Assembly (NCBI GenBank): GCA_008931825.1
Contig: QXVZ01000668.1
Span: forward strand, 1 to 31,021
Length of the DNA: 31,021 nucleotides
Direction: 5' to 3'
From: Phallusia fumigata
Lineage: Eukaryota > Chordata > Ascidiacea > Phlebobranchia > Ascidiidae
Part shown: in pieces, positions 1 through 12,200 of the stretch
Layout of the letters: the number at the start of each line of letters is the position of its first letter
How positions within the stretch are numbered: position 1 is the stretch's first letter
Notes under the pieces: generated by a model
The model's input: only the letters and a program-made list of their open reading frames with translations
Database searches by the model: none
What the model was told of the DNA's origin: nothing
Program-made: the position numbers and the translations under genes

Positions 1-499
1 TGATGTCTTTCATTATTGATTTATACTCGATATAAACATGATTGTTTAGTTGTAATGTGGCATCAACAAAGGAGGTAAAATCGTTCTGCAGAGATCGGTT
101 TTGAAGAGATTTAACAACTCTTTCTACATGCGATCTCAGTTGCATGAACTCCGTCAGAACATCTTCAGCTTTGTTTACCAAGTTAGCATGGGATTCTTGA
201 GCTTTAGAAAGTTGAAGTACTTGCGAGCATAGTTCACTCAGGTCTGTTTCAATTTCGGCTTTGTTTACTGGTTTTCTTACGATTGCTGCATTGTACAACA
301 CTGCACATCTGATGATGGCAAACTTCTGTTCACGTAGGCTCAGTTCACCGCAATCAGCCATTTGGCGATAAACGTTGCCCATTTCATGAAATATTTTGGC
401 ACTATCTGTCAAATTNAAAACGTCATCATTTTTCCTTTCCCTGCATTGTAACCTTAGTTCACATGCCAAACACATGAACTTAGATTTTAATGCCTCCAT
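1..499 (-). CDS. Helical TPR-like protein, N-terminal part (runs off left edge)
   Basis: An open frame starts at the ATG at 497-499 (protein begins MEALKSKF) and stays open to the window edge, about 166 codons, with one ambiguous codon at the N at 416; the frame is intact on both sides of the N. The protein is a run of amphipathic helices. Motifs include AKIFHEMGNVYRQMADCGE and FAIIRCAVLYNAA, whose small/aromatic spacing resembles tetratricopeptide helices, followed by a leucine/glutamate-rich stretch that could be coiled coil. No intron is needed in the visible part. I do not recognise an orthologue; the style recalls large lineage-expanded TPR proteins of invertebrate chordates, which is inference. 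No catalytic motif is visible. It is convergent with nothing nearby; the next gene upstream (SFI1-like) ends at 3292 on the same strand. Confidence 0.6.
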   Translation of the reverse strand, partial: MEALKSKFMCLACELRLQCRERKNDDVXNLTDSAKIFHEMGNVYRQMADCGELSLREQKFAIIRCAVLYNAAIVRKPVNKAEIETDLSELCSQVLQLSKAQESHANLVNKAEDVLTEFMQLRSHVERVVKSLQNRSLQNDFTSFVDATLQLNNHVYIEYKSIMKDI

Positions 500-3291
500 T
501 TTCCTAACACTGATATTAAATCAATTTCCTGCAAAACAGTTAATCAGTGTTATATGTAGCGACTACTATCGAAAAATGGGCAAAACTTAGCATAAAGCAC
601 TTGTAAATCGAGGATGTCAGTAAGGTACGCCCTCACGTGGCACGCACACCTCAATACGTACCGTACACTGCCCTTGCTGCTAATACACTCAATTCGATAT
701 ACGAGCTCAAAGCTCACACGAAAGTCAAATTCAACCATATTGGCTTCGTGAAAAAGTTTGCTCACATTGACGAAATTGCTTGAAGGAGTTTGTAATATTC
801 ACTGCTAGAACAGGATGTATCGCCACTCTGATTGACAGACACGGCCAAAGTGTTTTATGTTTGATAGATAAACTTTGGTCGCGGCTGGTGTAAATGCCCC
901 GCTGCTTGCCGCGAGATCAAAAAACCGCACCGCAACCGTTAAACGCATCTGGTGTGAATCAGCCTTTAGTTTTGTGCAATTTAGATATACAGCAATCGTA
1001 AGAGCGCATTTTAAAGGTAACGCCCAGATATCCGGAGTTTGTAAAGTGCGCTGATGACGTATCTTGCCACAAAAACCGCGGCCCAGCTATAACTAAGTGG
1101 TTATTTTTTTATACAACGTAATAGGCCTACAGCCTTTTGTCGAGGTAATTCATTTTTCTCCTCGAAGCAAATCAAAATCTGACGTACTGTTAATTTTTTT
1201 TTTCATCTCGGTTTCCAAAAAATTAAAACAGTGGAACGTGCAAAAACACACGTAAAAAAGCCAGACCCTCAGTAACAGGTTGCCTGTCGACAAAACCAAT
1301 GCATAAACCACAAACTCTACTAGAAACGCCTGGTCATGAAACAAGGAAAAAACGTATTGATGCTCTGGCAATTTTGCCACAAGTCCACCACTACCCGGAT
1401 CATTGAACCAGAACAGCGTCCTCGAACTATTTCTAGCCTACCAAATCAGTTGCAAGATAACATTGCAAACGCATTTAAAGATCAAACAAACCAAACAGAT
1501 GACCTTCAGTGTAGAATACAAAACCTCCTTTCTGTGGTACTAACGGGATGTAGCAACATAAACCCTCCTCCAACAGTATTCTCACTGAAAAACATGTATG
1601 CTATACACAACACCAAGTACAGCTACTTAGGTCTCTGCGTTATAGCAACGGTTGCGTCGCGCGCTCACTTTTCAGGAAGTAATTGCTCAACAATATCAGG
1701 CTGGCGGGTTTCCTAACTTTGCGAAGAAGGCAATCAAGTTCGCAACGTGACCAGTTGTGTACTTGACTCTCGCCGCCTTAAACTTACTTGCTGTATTTTG
1801 TTTAATCGCATTTTGGTTGTGACGTTTAAGGGACGATCTGTTACCTACGTGATTTTGCACATTAAAGCATTCAGCTTTGACGCATTGCAAAGTACGTTAA
1901 TTAAAAATCAATTTCAGAACAATTGTTTCACATATTTTAAGAGTAAATTCAAAAACAAACAACACCCAAGGCGTCGCCAAATGCGAATATAGTTGAGTAG
2001 CACGTTGTACACGATCGGCTGCAACAGTAAAAATGCCTCAACACATATAAAGCCGAATAAAAATGCCTAAAAGGTTCCAGATGTGGTTATTAAAAAAGCG
2101 AAAGTGTATTGGTCCACACGTAACTTCCACACAAGTGCAATATGGAAATCGGCTAACATTTCTAAAGGCAAGGTTTTAAATGTTACTAACGGTGTTTACG
2201 TAGAACAATGCATGAAAGGTTTGGAAATTACTTTTTGTATCAGCAGTTTGGTTCGACTTACCACACAAAAACATGTATAAAACTTCTAATTGGTTCAAAA
2301 CGTTCTTCACAAGAATAGCAGCTATACTATATTGCTACTTAGGTAAAAAGGTGTTCGTACCGTATCAAAAGGTAGGGCAAGATTATCGACAAATTCTACA
2401 ACAAAACGTACAAAAGAGGCTCGGAACATCATTAACACTGTGGGCTTCTACACTTTAGTATACAACCGATATGCGAGCAGCAGCAGATCGACATGCATGT
2501 TTCTACGTTAAGCGTCAGCAGCTAACGAGGTTTCTCAAAAGGCGGAACTATACAGCAGCTACAGTATTTACTGAAGAATATCTACTAAGGCAAGAGGTTC
2601 CTCATTCACGCACATCGCAACAACTTGAAGAGCAAATATTTATAAATGCGTGTGTTGCTTGGGGGTGGCACCTTTTCACACTCGATGTCCTAAAACAGAG
2701 TTGCGCAATTACCGGGTTGCAATAACTGAAATTATACGGCACGTTTTTGTCAAGATTTTACATGAAGTACACATCCTTCAGGTAATAATTGGGATTATAG
2801 ACTGGTTGTATTGCATATTTACTTAACTTTGATGTGCCCAAAATTTTGCTAGGGAATATTTACTCCGGCAGGATTGACGAGGTTTCTTCTTGAAACACGT
2901 CGTAACAATTTTAGGTTCGCGGCTAAAAGTATTTGCGAACTTCTGGCGAAAATCACATTTGCAACCCAGAAACCCACTAAACAAAATTTTGTGGCCCAGG
3001 GCTCAGCAAAGTACTGGGTATAGAACTACAACTACTCACAGCAATAACGCTAATAGTTGATAAAATTACTAACTGCCGCGAAGTGCTGCCGACAAGCGTG
3101 TGACGTATCGAACAAAAAAAGATACAAAGAGTTAAGAGGCAACCGAATGTGTAAGTTACAAGAATAGTAGCCGTGTATCTTCTATTCGACACCGAATGAA
3201 AAGATGTCCCGGGTCGACCACTGTTGCAGCTGTTATCTGCGAGAACTGTCGTCAAACGTTTAGAATTTGGAAATTGAAAATAAAGGTGGGT
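500..3291. other. Intergenic stretch without a confident gene
   Basis: This 2.8 kb lies between the 3' end of the SFI1-like gene and the start of the left-edge TPR-like gene, so the part just above 499 should hold that gene's promoter. Several plus-strand open frames of 60-126 codons occur (1336-1716, 2083-2280, 2273-2458, 2471-2725), but none has a recognisable domain, a clear splice partner or a convincing start. Around 870-960 two similar phrases, CTGGTGTAAATG and CTGGTGTGAATC, lie about 70 bp apart and look like remains of a transposon. No TTTATT (minus-strand AATAAA) was found just below 3292, so the SFI1 poly(A) site is not placed. Confidence 0.4.
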
Positions 3292-6200
3292 TTAAGCCAC
3301 AGTTTGGGTCAAGTTTACAAGTGACCTTGATCGCCAGGCACGGAAAAACCTGCAACAAAATAATATGTGTTGTTTTTCAGAAAATACGTCACAAAAAAAA
3401 CAACTCTGAGCTAAAAATACCTTTGTAACTGTGATTTACGGAAATGTCGTTTGGCTTCAATACTTTGCACGCTGTTCTCAATCCATTGGTGAAATGCGGT
3501 TTCTTTTATTAAAGCTCGTTGCCCGATTTCGATCAGTTCCATCATTTCTCGAAGCTGCCTTTGCCTGACAGCCAAATCGCGCCTATAATGGATTAATACC
3601 GTATATCAGTTGATCTCGGGCTTTTTGATTCCATAGACACCGTCTAACATATAATCAATGTTATAATCCCCCTCTGGAAAAAGTTAGATATGATGTTAAT
3701 ATCATTATATTCAGAAGAGAAACTATTGATGTAACTTTGGCAAATAACGTTTTGAAGAAAACTGCTCCCCTACTTAAGACCAACTGCTGAAATGTTATCA
3801 AGACGTTTCACTTTACCAGTTTTGATGTGGTTTGAATGTGTAACTGAACTATGCTTGGCAACCACAACCAGTTCACTGTCACATTGCTAACTTGAATGGG
3901 TATTTTTGCCAACACACATTTAAGCAGGGATAGGCCGATCCGACCCGACAACCGAGCATTGCTGTTATTGATGCTCAGCACCCGAGGGGGATTTCCACTG
4001 CACTTATGTTATTTATGCGGATAATGAAAAGTTCGAACTGAAGCAAAGAGGGAGGAGTAGATCATTAACAGTTGGGAACCAATGTCCCTGAAGATTTTTT
4101 TGCTTTAGGAAATCAATAACCTTGATCAGAACATCGGTTATTTGTTTTGTGTCGTAAACCCACCACTTGGTAATCATTTGCCTCGCGGTGGCACGTGATT
4201 TCGTTTCTTTTCTGCAACTTTTCGACCACACGTCGAACGAACGGCGAAGAAGAAAATTGTCTTTTTCACCTTTGTTTCTCCTGCAACGAAAATGTTGCGC
4301 ATTTATGCACAAGGAGGACATTGCTAGGCGAAACTCTTCACATGGCAATAAATCATCAAACCTTTTGTTAAACAAACTGCGGCACCATCGTGGCCATAGA
4401 AATCGTAGACGAACAATTTCGAACTGATGAAACATTTCAGCCCGATATTTTGCTTCTCGCCATCGGCTAAAGTACACGGCGACCTAAAATGTTACAAATA
4501 ATATTATAGTTCACGGTATTGTAAGAATGTGAAACGATTTTAAACTTGAGTCGTCGTGATTGGATGAAAACACGTCAACAAGGTTTAAAAAAATAGAAGG
4601 GATGTTAAATATAAAGGTATTTGCACAAACCACAAGAAAACGAACAAAAACGTAAATGAGTTTAAGTAGCAATAGCTTCATTCAAATCACAGTACGCCAG
4701 ACTTGTAAGACGCGTTATACAGAATCATAGTCGGCCTTCCAAGCATTTCCATTCAGCAAGGTGTGGCTAGAAAAATCTAGTCTGCGGTGGGATTCGAACC
4801 CACGACATGTGTCTATCCGGAGATGGCGCTCTATCAACTGAGCTACGTAGACTCAGGGATAAACCTGCCGAAAGTCGAATCACAGACAACGCTGCCTGCT
4901 GCACATTTGCCAACTCGGCCATTTCATTCACACACATAGCCCACTCATTCTATTGCCAGAATACAAAGTCAAACTAGAGAGGTGACGTTCTCCATATTTT
5001 CATTGTTTTCCACATGTACCATTTCCTTTATTATGTTGGATATATATTCAACATCCGCATTATATTGGGTCCCAAATTCCGTTGGCGTTTTTTAACATGA
5101 TTGTTTCTGCTAGCTTAAACACATGTGTCCCCACACACATGCAGTTTCTGAATAGTAGCGATGTTTTAGGATGTGATCAGTTTAAAAATTGTTTGACACT
5201 AACCAATAGTTTGACCTGCAGTGACCTTTGGCCGAGCCGCAACAAACTCTTAACGACTCTCTTTAATGCGGATTCAGGTATTCACGTTTTGGGGGCCTGT
5301 GGGTGAACTGGGGTAAAAGTGCACAACTTCAGATATTCATCTGTCATGTGTGAAAATTTGAATAAATTTGGACGACTCTTTCTTGACCAAGGGGGGGGAA
5401 CAAACTCGCGTTAGACAGAAAAAAGTAAAAACAATACGTGTTCCCTTCGTAAAAGGGGACTTATAATTAGGGGTCATCTATTCTATTACCATGTTAGTCT
5501 CGGCGTATATGTTCACCCAGTGTAGTAAACTTTACATAACTCACCGAATGGGATTTGTTCCGCACAACAACCATTTCTGCCATTTCATTTCTGGCGCGTT
5601 TTTCGTGGGCAATTTGTCGAAAGCTTGAAAAGGATTTGCGAAGCAAGTTTGCGGTGTAATAGTTTGAGGCCAATCTTTTGTGCTTGCTTCTGCGGCTCCA
5701 CAAGACAAAGCTGAGGCGAAGTCTGGCTTGATGGGATCGAGCGATGAACGCTTCGGCTGCGGTTCGGTTTTTATGTTGAACTGTTGAGAATTTTTTGGTC
5801 ATTGAAAACATTATATTCGGGAACAATTATGATAGCATTAGGTATTGCCGAAAAGTTTGTTAAATAAAGCATGTCGCTTTTAACAAGGGTTCGTGTCACC
5901 GCTTTTTGATAAAAAAGCATTATACATTGGAACATTAAACACGTCAAAAAATCTTGCGTATCCGCTGCAAGCCTTACTGTATCACCAATGATGGCATGAG
6001 TTAGTACAAAGGTATTTTACTTAACTAAATTAAACTAAACACGAATTTGTTCATGACTCTTATCACTTCTGATGATCGCATGTTTTATTGCCCTAACATT
6101 TGATAAATGAAGCATGTCGCTTTTAGGTATTTGGGCCAGCATATTTACGATAAAAAACATTATACATTTGCTCATAAAATGTGGGTTTGATATAACATTA

Positions 6201-9200
6201 TCCAAACTGTTTTGTGTGACGTAACATGATGACGTCACAAGTAGTTGCAAGCAAAAACTAGCTCATTCGTATCGTTTCGGAAATAGGTTAAGGTTGAAAA
6301 CAAATCGATGCGCAAAACCCCCAAAACCCGCTCATTTGCTGACAATAATAATAAAATTTTTGCTAAAAATCGCTGGGGAAAGCAGACCTGAGGAAAACTG
6401 GTGCCAACTTGTCAACAAGAATCGCATTATTTTCTTCACGTTGTCTGCATGGACAAACTCTGCCCACTTCTTCTGGTGGAGAATTCTAAACGAGTAAAAA
6501 CACTTCGTTGACTAGTTAACAAAAGAGTTTCATCGAGACCACGTATATCTACAACCGTTTTTCCAAACACCTTTTCGAATGGAACTGCAAAATAAAAAAG
6601 GTGTCTGTGTCATTTACCTTTGCCAGGTGATCAGGATTCTGTATTTTAAAAGAATTTCGTTGACGGCTTTTACCCTGGTTCGCTGACACCGCTTTCTCTC
6701 AGTGTAACTCTTCCAGTGCAGAAGATACCTACAAACAACGGAGTGCCATTTTCAATAAAACAGAAAAACAGTGGTCTAAGCAAAATGTTATTATATTTTA
6801 AGTTAAGGTGTGTCGCAAAATTGCAAATATTTATACATGTGACGTGAGTGAAGGATTGCGAAACACTGCCATAGAAACAACATCCCTACCTTTGATATAG
6901 CTTATGCTTGTAGTGTCGGTCACAAAGAGCCAATTGGCGGTGTTTCTTTGACCAGATTTTCATGTATTTCTTGAGCATTGCTGTTTGGGTATTCTGCTGG
7001 AAGTTTGTACACTGGCCTTCCAAGCGCTCAACGTCTATGCGCTGATTTTCTGATTCGTCCAATGCATCTACGAAAGAGGTGGGCAATTATTTATTACGTG
7101 GGGCCTCGTGATAAACAGAAGGGCCAGGCACAATAGCTTAACTCAATTCTGCATGATATTAATTGTATTTCTTTGAAAAAAATCAATTTTGTATGATATT
7201 AATTGTATTTCTTTGAAAAAAATCAATTTTGTGTGGTATTAATTGTATTTCAAAAAAAATAGTAAACAGCACTGTATTGGCCAGATGGTAAGATCATATG
7301 GTATGGCTAACCAATTCAAATTTGGGTTGCCTTTCAATAAAATTTTATCCATTTATTCAGATGTGTTTAATTTGTCATTCCAAATTGGCTTTAACGGGCT
7401 GGCCAGAGTCAGCCAAAGGGACTTGGGGGCCGTACAGCGCCCAAAAGATGAAATTGGTACAAACTATGTCGGACCAACTTTGACGAAATGATTTAGACTA
7501 AGCTAAACTTGCCCACCTTTAAACTCCCGAGTTTGTTTGTATTTTTCTTGCCATAACAGGAAAGTTACCGAAGTTAGACGTCTTCTTATCAGCTCATCTG
7601 CAGTCAAATGCATGCTACAAAGGAAAGATGTTTGTATTGAAAGATTAATTATTCCTAAGGTTTTGATGTACGAACCGTCTAACACGTTTTTTCTGATCAA
7701 TCCATTGCAGCCAAGAGCGGAAGGCTTGTTCAAATAATCTTTGGTAGTAATGGTTGTCGGCAACCGCCAGTGACATAATTTGAAACTTCCATTTCCTAAA
7801 AAGTTAGGGTCACTTTAATAACTTTGATGAAAGTAAAATCAAGATTTGACTGATGATGTTAATGACTCAAAACAGTTGTGGTTTTGAAATACATGATTCA
7901 AGTTTCAGTTAGCAAAAATCTTTAGTGTTGAGTTGTAAAAAAGATGAACTTCTTGGTGCACAAAACGGTTTGGGAATCACTGATTTTTGGGTCATCAACA
8001 TATTTTTCCCCCAAAAAGGCGTTTTAGCCCAGTCGGTTAAACCAAAAAATGTAAGAAAGAGCAAATTTTATTCAAACCAAGTCAGTCATTGGACGTGACT
8101 CAAGTTCCGTTATTCCAGAGATTCTACTACCTCACGTCACCAAGCACAAAGACAAATGACTCGACAAATAAGTCAATATTGGCTTTAGACCTATGGTTTT
8201 AACCTAGTGGTAATTACTCACACGTGGGTGATACAAGGGTGGCAGGATGCTATCCAGCAGAGAAAGCACTGTTTTATATTGAATACTACAGAACTGGCCT
8301 ATATGTAAATTTGGACAGTGTTTATATATCTCGAAAAGCTACTCAAACACAGCGTTGTCATCCAACAAACCTGAATGCGTTGCATGATTGCTTAACACCG
8401 TAAAATGCGTCTGACTGTTGTTCAGCATTTCTTTTCCACATTTTGGAAATAACAAGCAACCTCCATTGGTAAAAGGCACAACTGAGTGCTGGATATTGAA
8501 GTCGATGGAGTGCGAATGATGCTAAGTTCCATAAGCGGCTTCCATCGGTTTCTGTAAATACATTGAGATCAGGTTGTAAAAAAATTGCAGTAAAATTTTG
8601 TATGTCAGGTGTTATGGGGCTTCATAATTTTCCAAAATGCTAGAATAAAACGCATGGTTTGAACACAGTGGCCTAAGAATCAACAAACTCTTTAAATACC
8701 TATGTTTGTAAAAGTAAAAAAGTTGAAATGAGAAGTGAATTTACAGACCTTAAAAAATGCTCAACTAAATAACTAATGTGCATCTACTAACTTTGTACGA
8801 TCACATCGGTGACCTGTTTTGGTCTGGTGTAAATGAGTGTCACATGATCATTGTCGATCCGCACATTAGAAGCAGTGCTTTTGTGAAGATGTTGTTCACT
8901 GTCCCCTTCCAAGGGTAAAACTTCTGCTGACAAGGTGTTTTGCTGCATAAAACCTTCCACCTCCATGTCAGCGAGGTGATCACTAAGTGCTGAGTCATGT
9001 ACGCTGACACTGCAGTTGTCATGGCTGGTTAAATCCACAACTGTACGACTGGACAGCATTGGATTTTCTGCATCATCAAAACACGTTGTGGTGTCAAAAT
9101 CACTTTCTAAATCTTCTATTGTCATGATTTCAGTGCTAGAATTTGCTTTGTTAGTGCTCGAGTCCTCATAAGATGTAGCATCATCGAAGTCATGCGAAAT

Positions 9201-12200
9201 GATGCTTTCATATTCATGATCATAAGAATCGCAAGATGCAGTTTCATGATGTGAAATACTCAAAGTTCTCGAAGTACGTGTTTCGTCTAGGATAACTTGT
9301 GAATTATTGTCATGCGATTTACGGTCAAATTGGCTGGAAACTTCAGACGATGAATCTTTTACCATTTCGACACCAGAATCATTAAATAACATTTTTCGGT
9401 CATGCACAGATTTAGTAGATGGTGTAAAAACATCAGAAGATTCCAAGGAACTGTTAGAAGATGACGAGATTGTGTGGTTTGATTCATACAGTTTAACACT
9501 AAATTCCATCATCTGCATTTTGAGGTTTTGTTTGGTTATATCTCTCCATTCCTTGAACGTTTGCTAAAAAAGCAAAAATTAAAAGCGTATAAATTAAAAA
9601 ATAAAACAACTTTAAAAGAGGTTTTGCATGTACAAACTTTATTTCACTTATTATACCAAACAAGTAAAAACTACTTTTTAACCTTATTTGTACCAACTTT
9701 CCTAACTTACAGAAAACAGGTGATGTTGTTTTGATGTTAGCAGGGCATTTGCAACTCGCTTGCACATCAGTGACCGTTTCCATTGTTTAAATACCACATG
9801 TTTGGTTTCGCGATCATGCACCTTCCGAAACCAGGACAGAGAGTCTTTGTGGATTATTTTTTGATCATAAGCAACTTCTCTCCACCTGCAAGCAAAAAAA
9901 TCTGCTGATTTCTTGTTTTTGAAGAAAATGTTGAAATATTAGCCATACTGGCATGTTAAAAGTCACAGGTGTCTGATATAATGGGTGCTTTAATTTGGAC
10001 ATTTTCTTCACAAAAGCTATGTAAGTCAACAGTAATAAATATTGAGCAAGTTGTTGAAAGCCTGATTTGCAAAGTTGGCATTCAAGATTGGATGTTTCTA
10101 TGTCATGAAAACCTCAAGTTTACCTGTCAAAGCACTCCACAACTACATGCACTTTGTGTTGATGCCGTTCTTTCGATTTCTTCATACTAATTGTTCTCTA
10201 CAAACACAAAATATTGAGACTGGAGAAAAGTGGTTTGGTAAAACTTTAAAAAAAGGGCAAGATTTTAAAAATCACAAAAGATAGTTTTAACAAGTTTTAG
10301 ACATAAAAACATCACAACACAAACTTACCAATTTCCAAATTATAAGGCACTTCTTCATTTTGTACTTGTTCAGTTTTGTCAAATGATTACAAATGGCTTG
10401 TTTTCTGTCTAGCTCCATTCTCCAGTGCACAAAATTTTGCTTCATTTTCCATGCATAAAACTCACACGGTAAAACTTCCATTCTCTGTTTTTTTGCCACC
10501 CATGATCGCCAAGCATCGAATGCTCTGCAAGGAAAAAATACTTTGGTTGGTCATTACCAGGTAGAAGAATTTATTACAAACACTTTTTTTTATTAAAGTT
10601 AGATTTGTTGATACAAAAACAAAAAGATGCGAAATGAAGTGATTGTGCAACACCCTTGGAAAATTAAAATGGCCCACCAGGGTGTCACGGCACACAATTT
10701 AAAAACCATGCCTCAATAGGTTTTAAACCAACAAATAAAGAGATAATCTAACCCAGCAAAAAAGTCGGCTAATGCCACACATAAAATAAAATATTAAAAG
10801 AAATGCTACCTAGTTAGGTACATTTTTGTGCAAAAACTTTCGGAGCATTGCCCCAACCTACAGCAATTCCTTGTACTGATTTTTTAGTCACACCATCTCA
10901 ACTGCAGGCTATTTGTTGACAAATACCCAGTTGGAAAATTTTGTCTTACCTTGCACATGTCTTTCGTTTCTTTTTGCTGACAACAGGCTGAATAATCTTG
11001 GAATCCTGACAGACACAGTGCCATGCATACAACATTTGTTGAATTTTTTGCCTCATCAGCACAGAAGCAAACTGGTCAGCCTTTGAAATTTGTTTTTGAC
11101 AAAGAATGCACTCATCTTTCCAAATGTTAAAACATGCTAAACGAAAGTATGTCAAAACATTTGTAACATACAAAAGATTTTAAAACATGATAATGCTTTC
11201 AAACTTTTATTAATGTTTTTCGAAGAATGTAAGCTTTTTAAGACTAACAATAAATAAAGTAAGGTAATCCCGGTTGTTTGAGGTCAAATAATTTGATTTT
11301 TTTATTCTGTCCCCAGCACATTTTCACACTTACTTTGCAGAATAATCCTGTGATGATTTCTATGGAATCGCCTCCTTCGTACAAATCCTTTCCAATGTTT
11401 GACAGCTTGCATGACACAAGCGTCTCTCCACTGCTCATACCAATGTATGGTGAGTAGTTTCTCATTGAACGCTGCTCGCCATGTCATAAAAGCATTGTAG
11501 CAAATATCCTGTGAAAAACCATTTTCAGAATGAATAACACCATATTTTTTATTAGGCTTCTGGCTATCAAAGTGGTAAGAGACAAGGGAAACAGAAACGC
11601 TAAGTTTTATGTAAAAAACACAATGATTTTTTAACGATGGCTAAACTAAAGGATAGTATCACAAGATGCAGTATTAACTTAGTAGGGCATCTGGGTTGCA
11701 TAATTCTGTTTGGGGTATGAAACCTTGGGTATAGGTATTGAAGTATTGGTTTTACCATTCTATACTCTGTATTTTAGATGTATTTGGTGTCTACAAACAT
11801 TTATTAGTGTTAATCACAATTTCCATAGTTTGGTTCATAACTTGATGCCTTGTTAAGTTCAGTAAAACACACAATGGGTCTGAATTTGAGTTACCTGGTT
11901 AAGTTCAGCGGTGTATGTTTGCAGCCGTTTTTCATCAAGCCTCCTTTTTTGAACAAAGACTTTCCAAGAAATGAAGGGAGCAACCATNAAAAACAGTAAA
12001 AACAATATGTGTCCCCTTCATGGAAGGGGACCCATAATTATTTTGTTTGACCATTTTAAAAAAAATGTTTAGAGTTTTTGTAACTTTATGCATAAATACA
12101 AGTGCGCATATTTAGCCACTAAAAGGTATATATTTGATCGATGCTGTATAGTGGTTTAGTTGCACCTGATGGAACGGTGTTGTTTAGGGGTAGCGAAGGA

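Noticed and set aside
6230..6237. Palindromic CRE TGACGTCA (also at 29759-29766)
   Set aside because: Both lie deep inside introns without other promoter signs; an 8-mer can occur by chance.
7615..7654. 40-nt intron with a GA donor in the SFI1-like gene
   Set aside because: A canonical phase-2 donor (CG|GTTCGT, exon end 7676) gives a 61-nt GT-AG intron instead.
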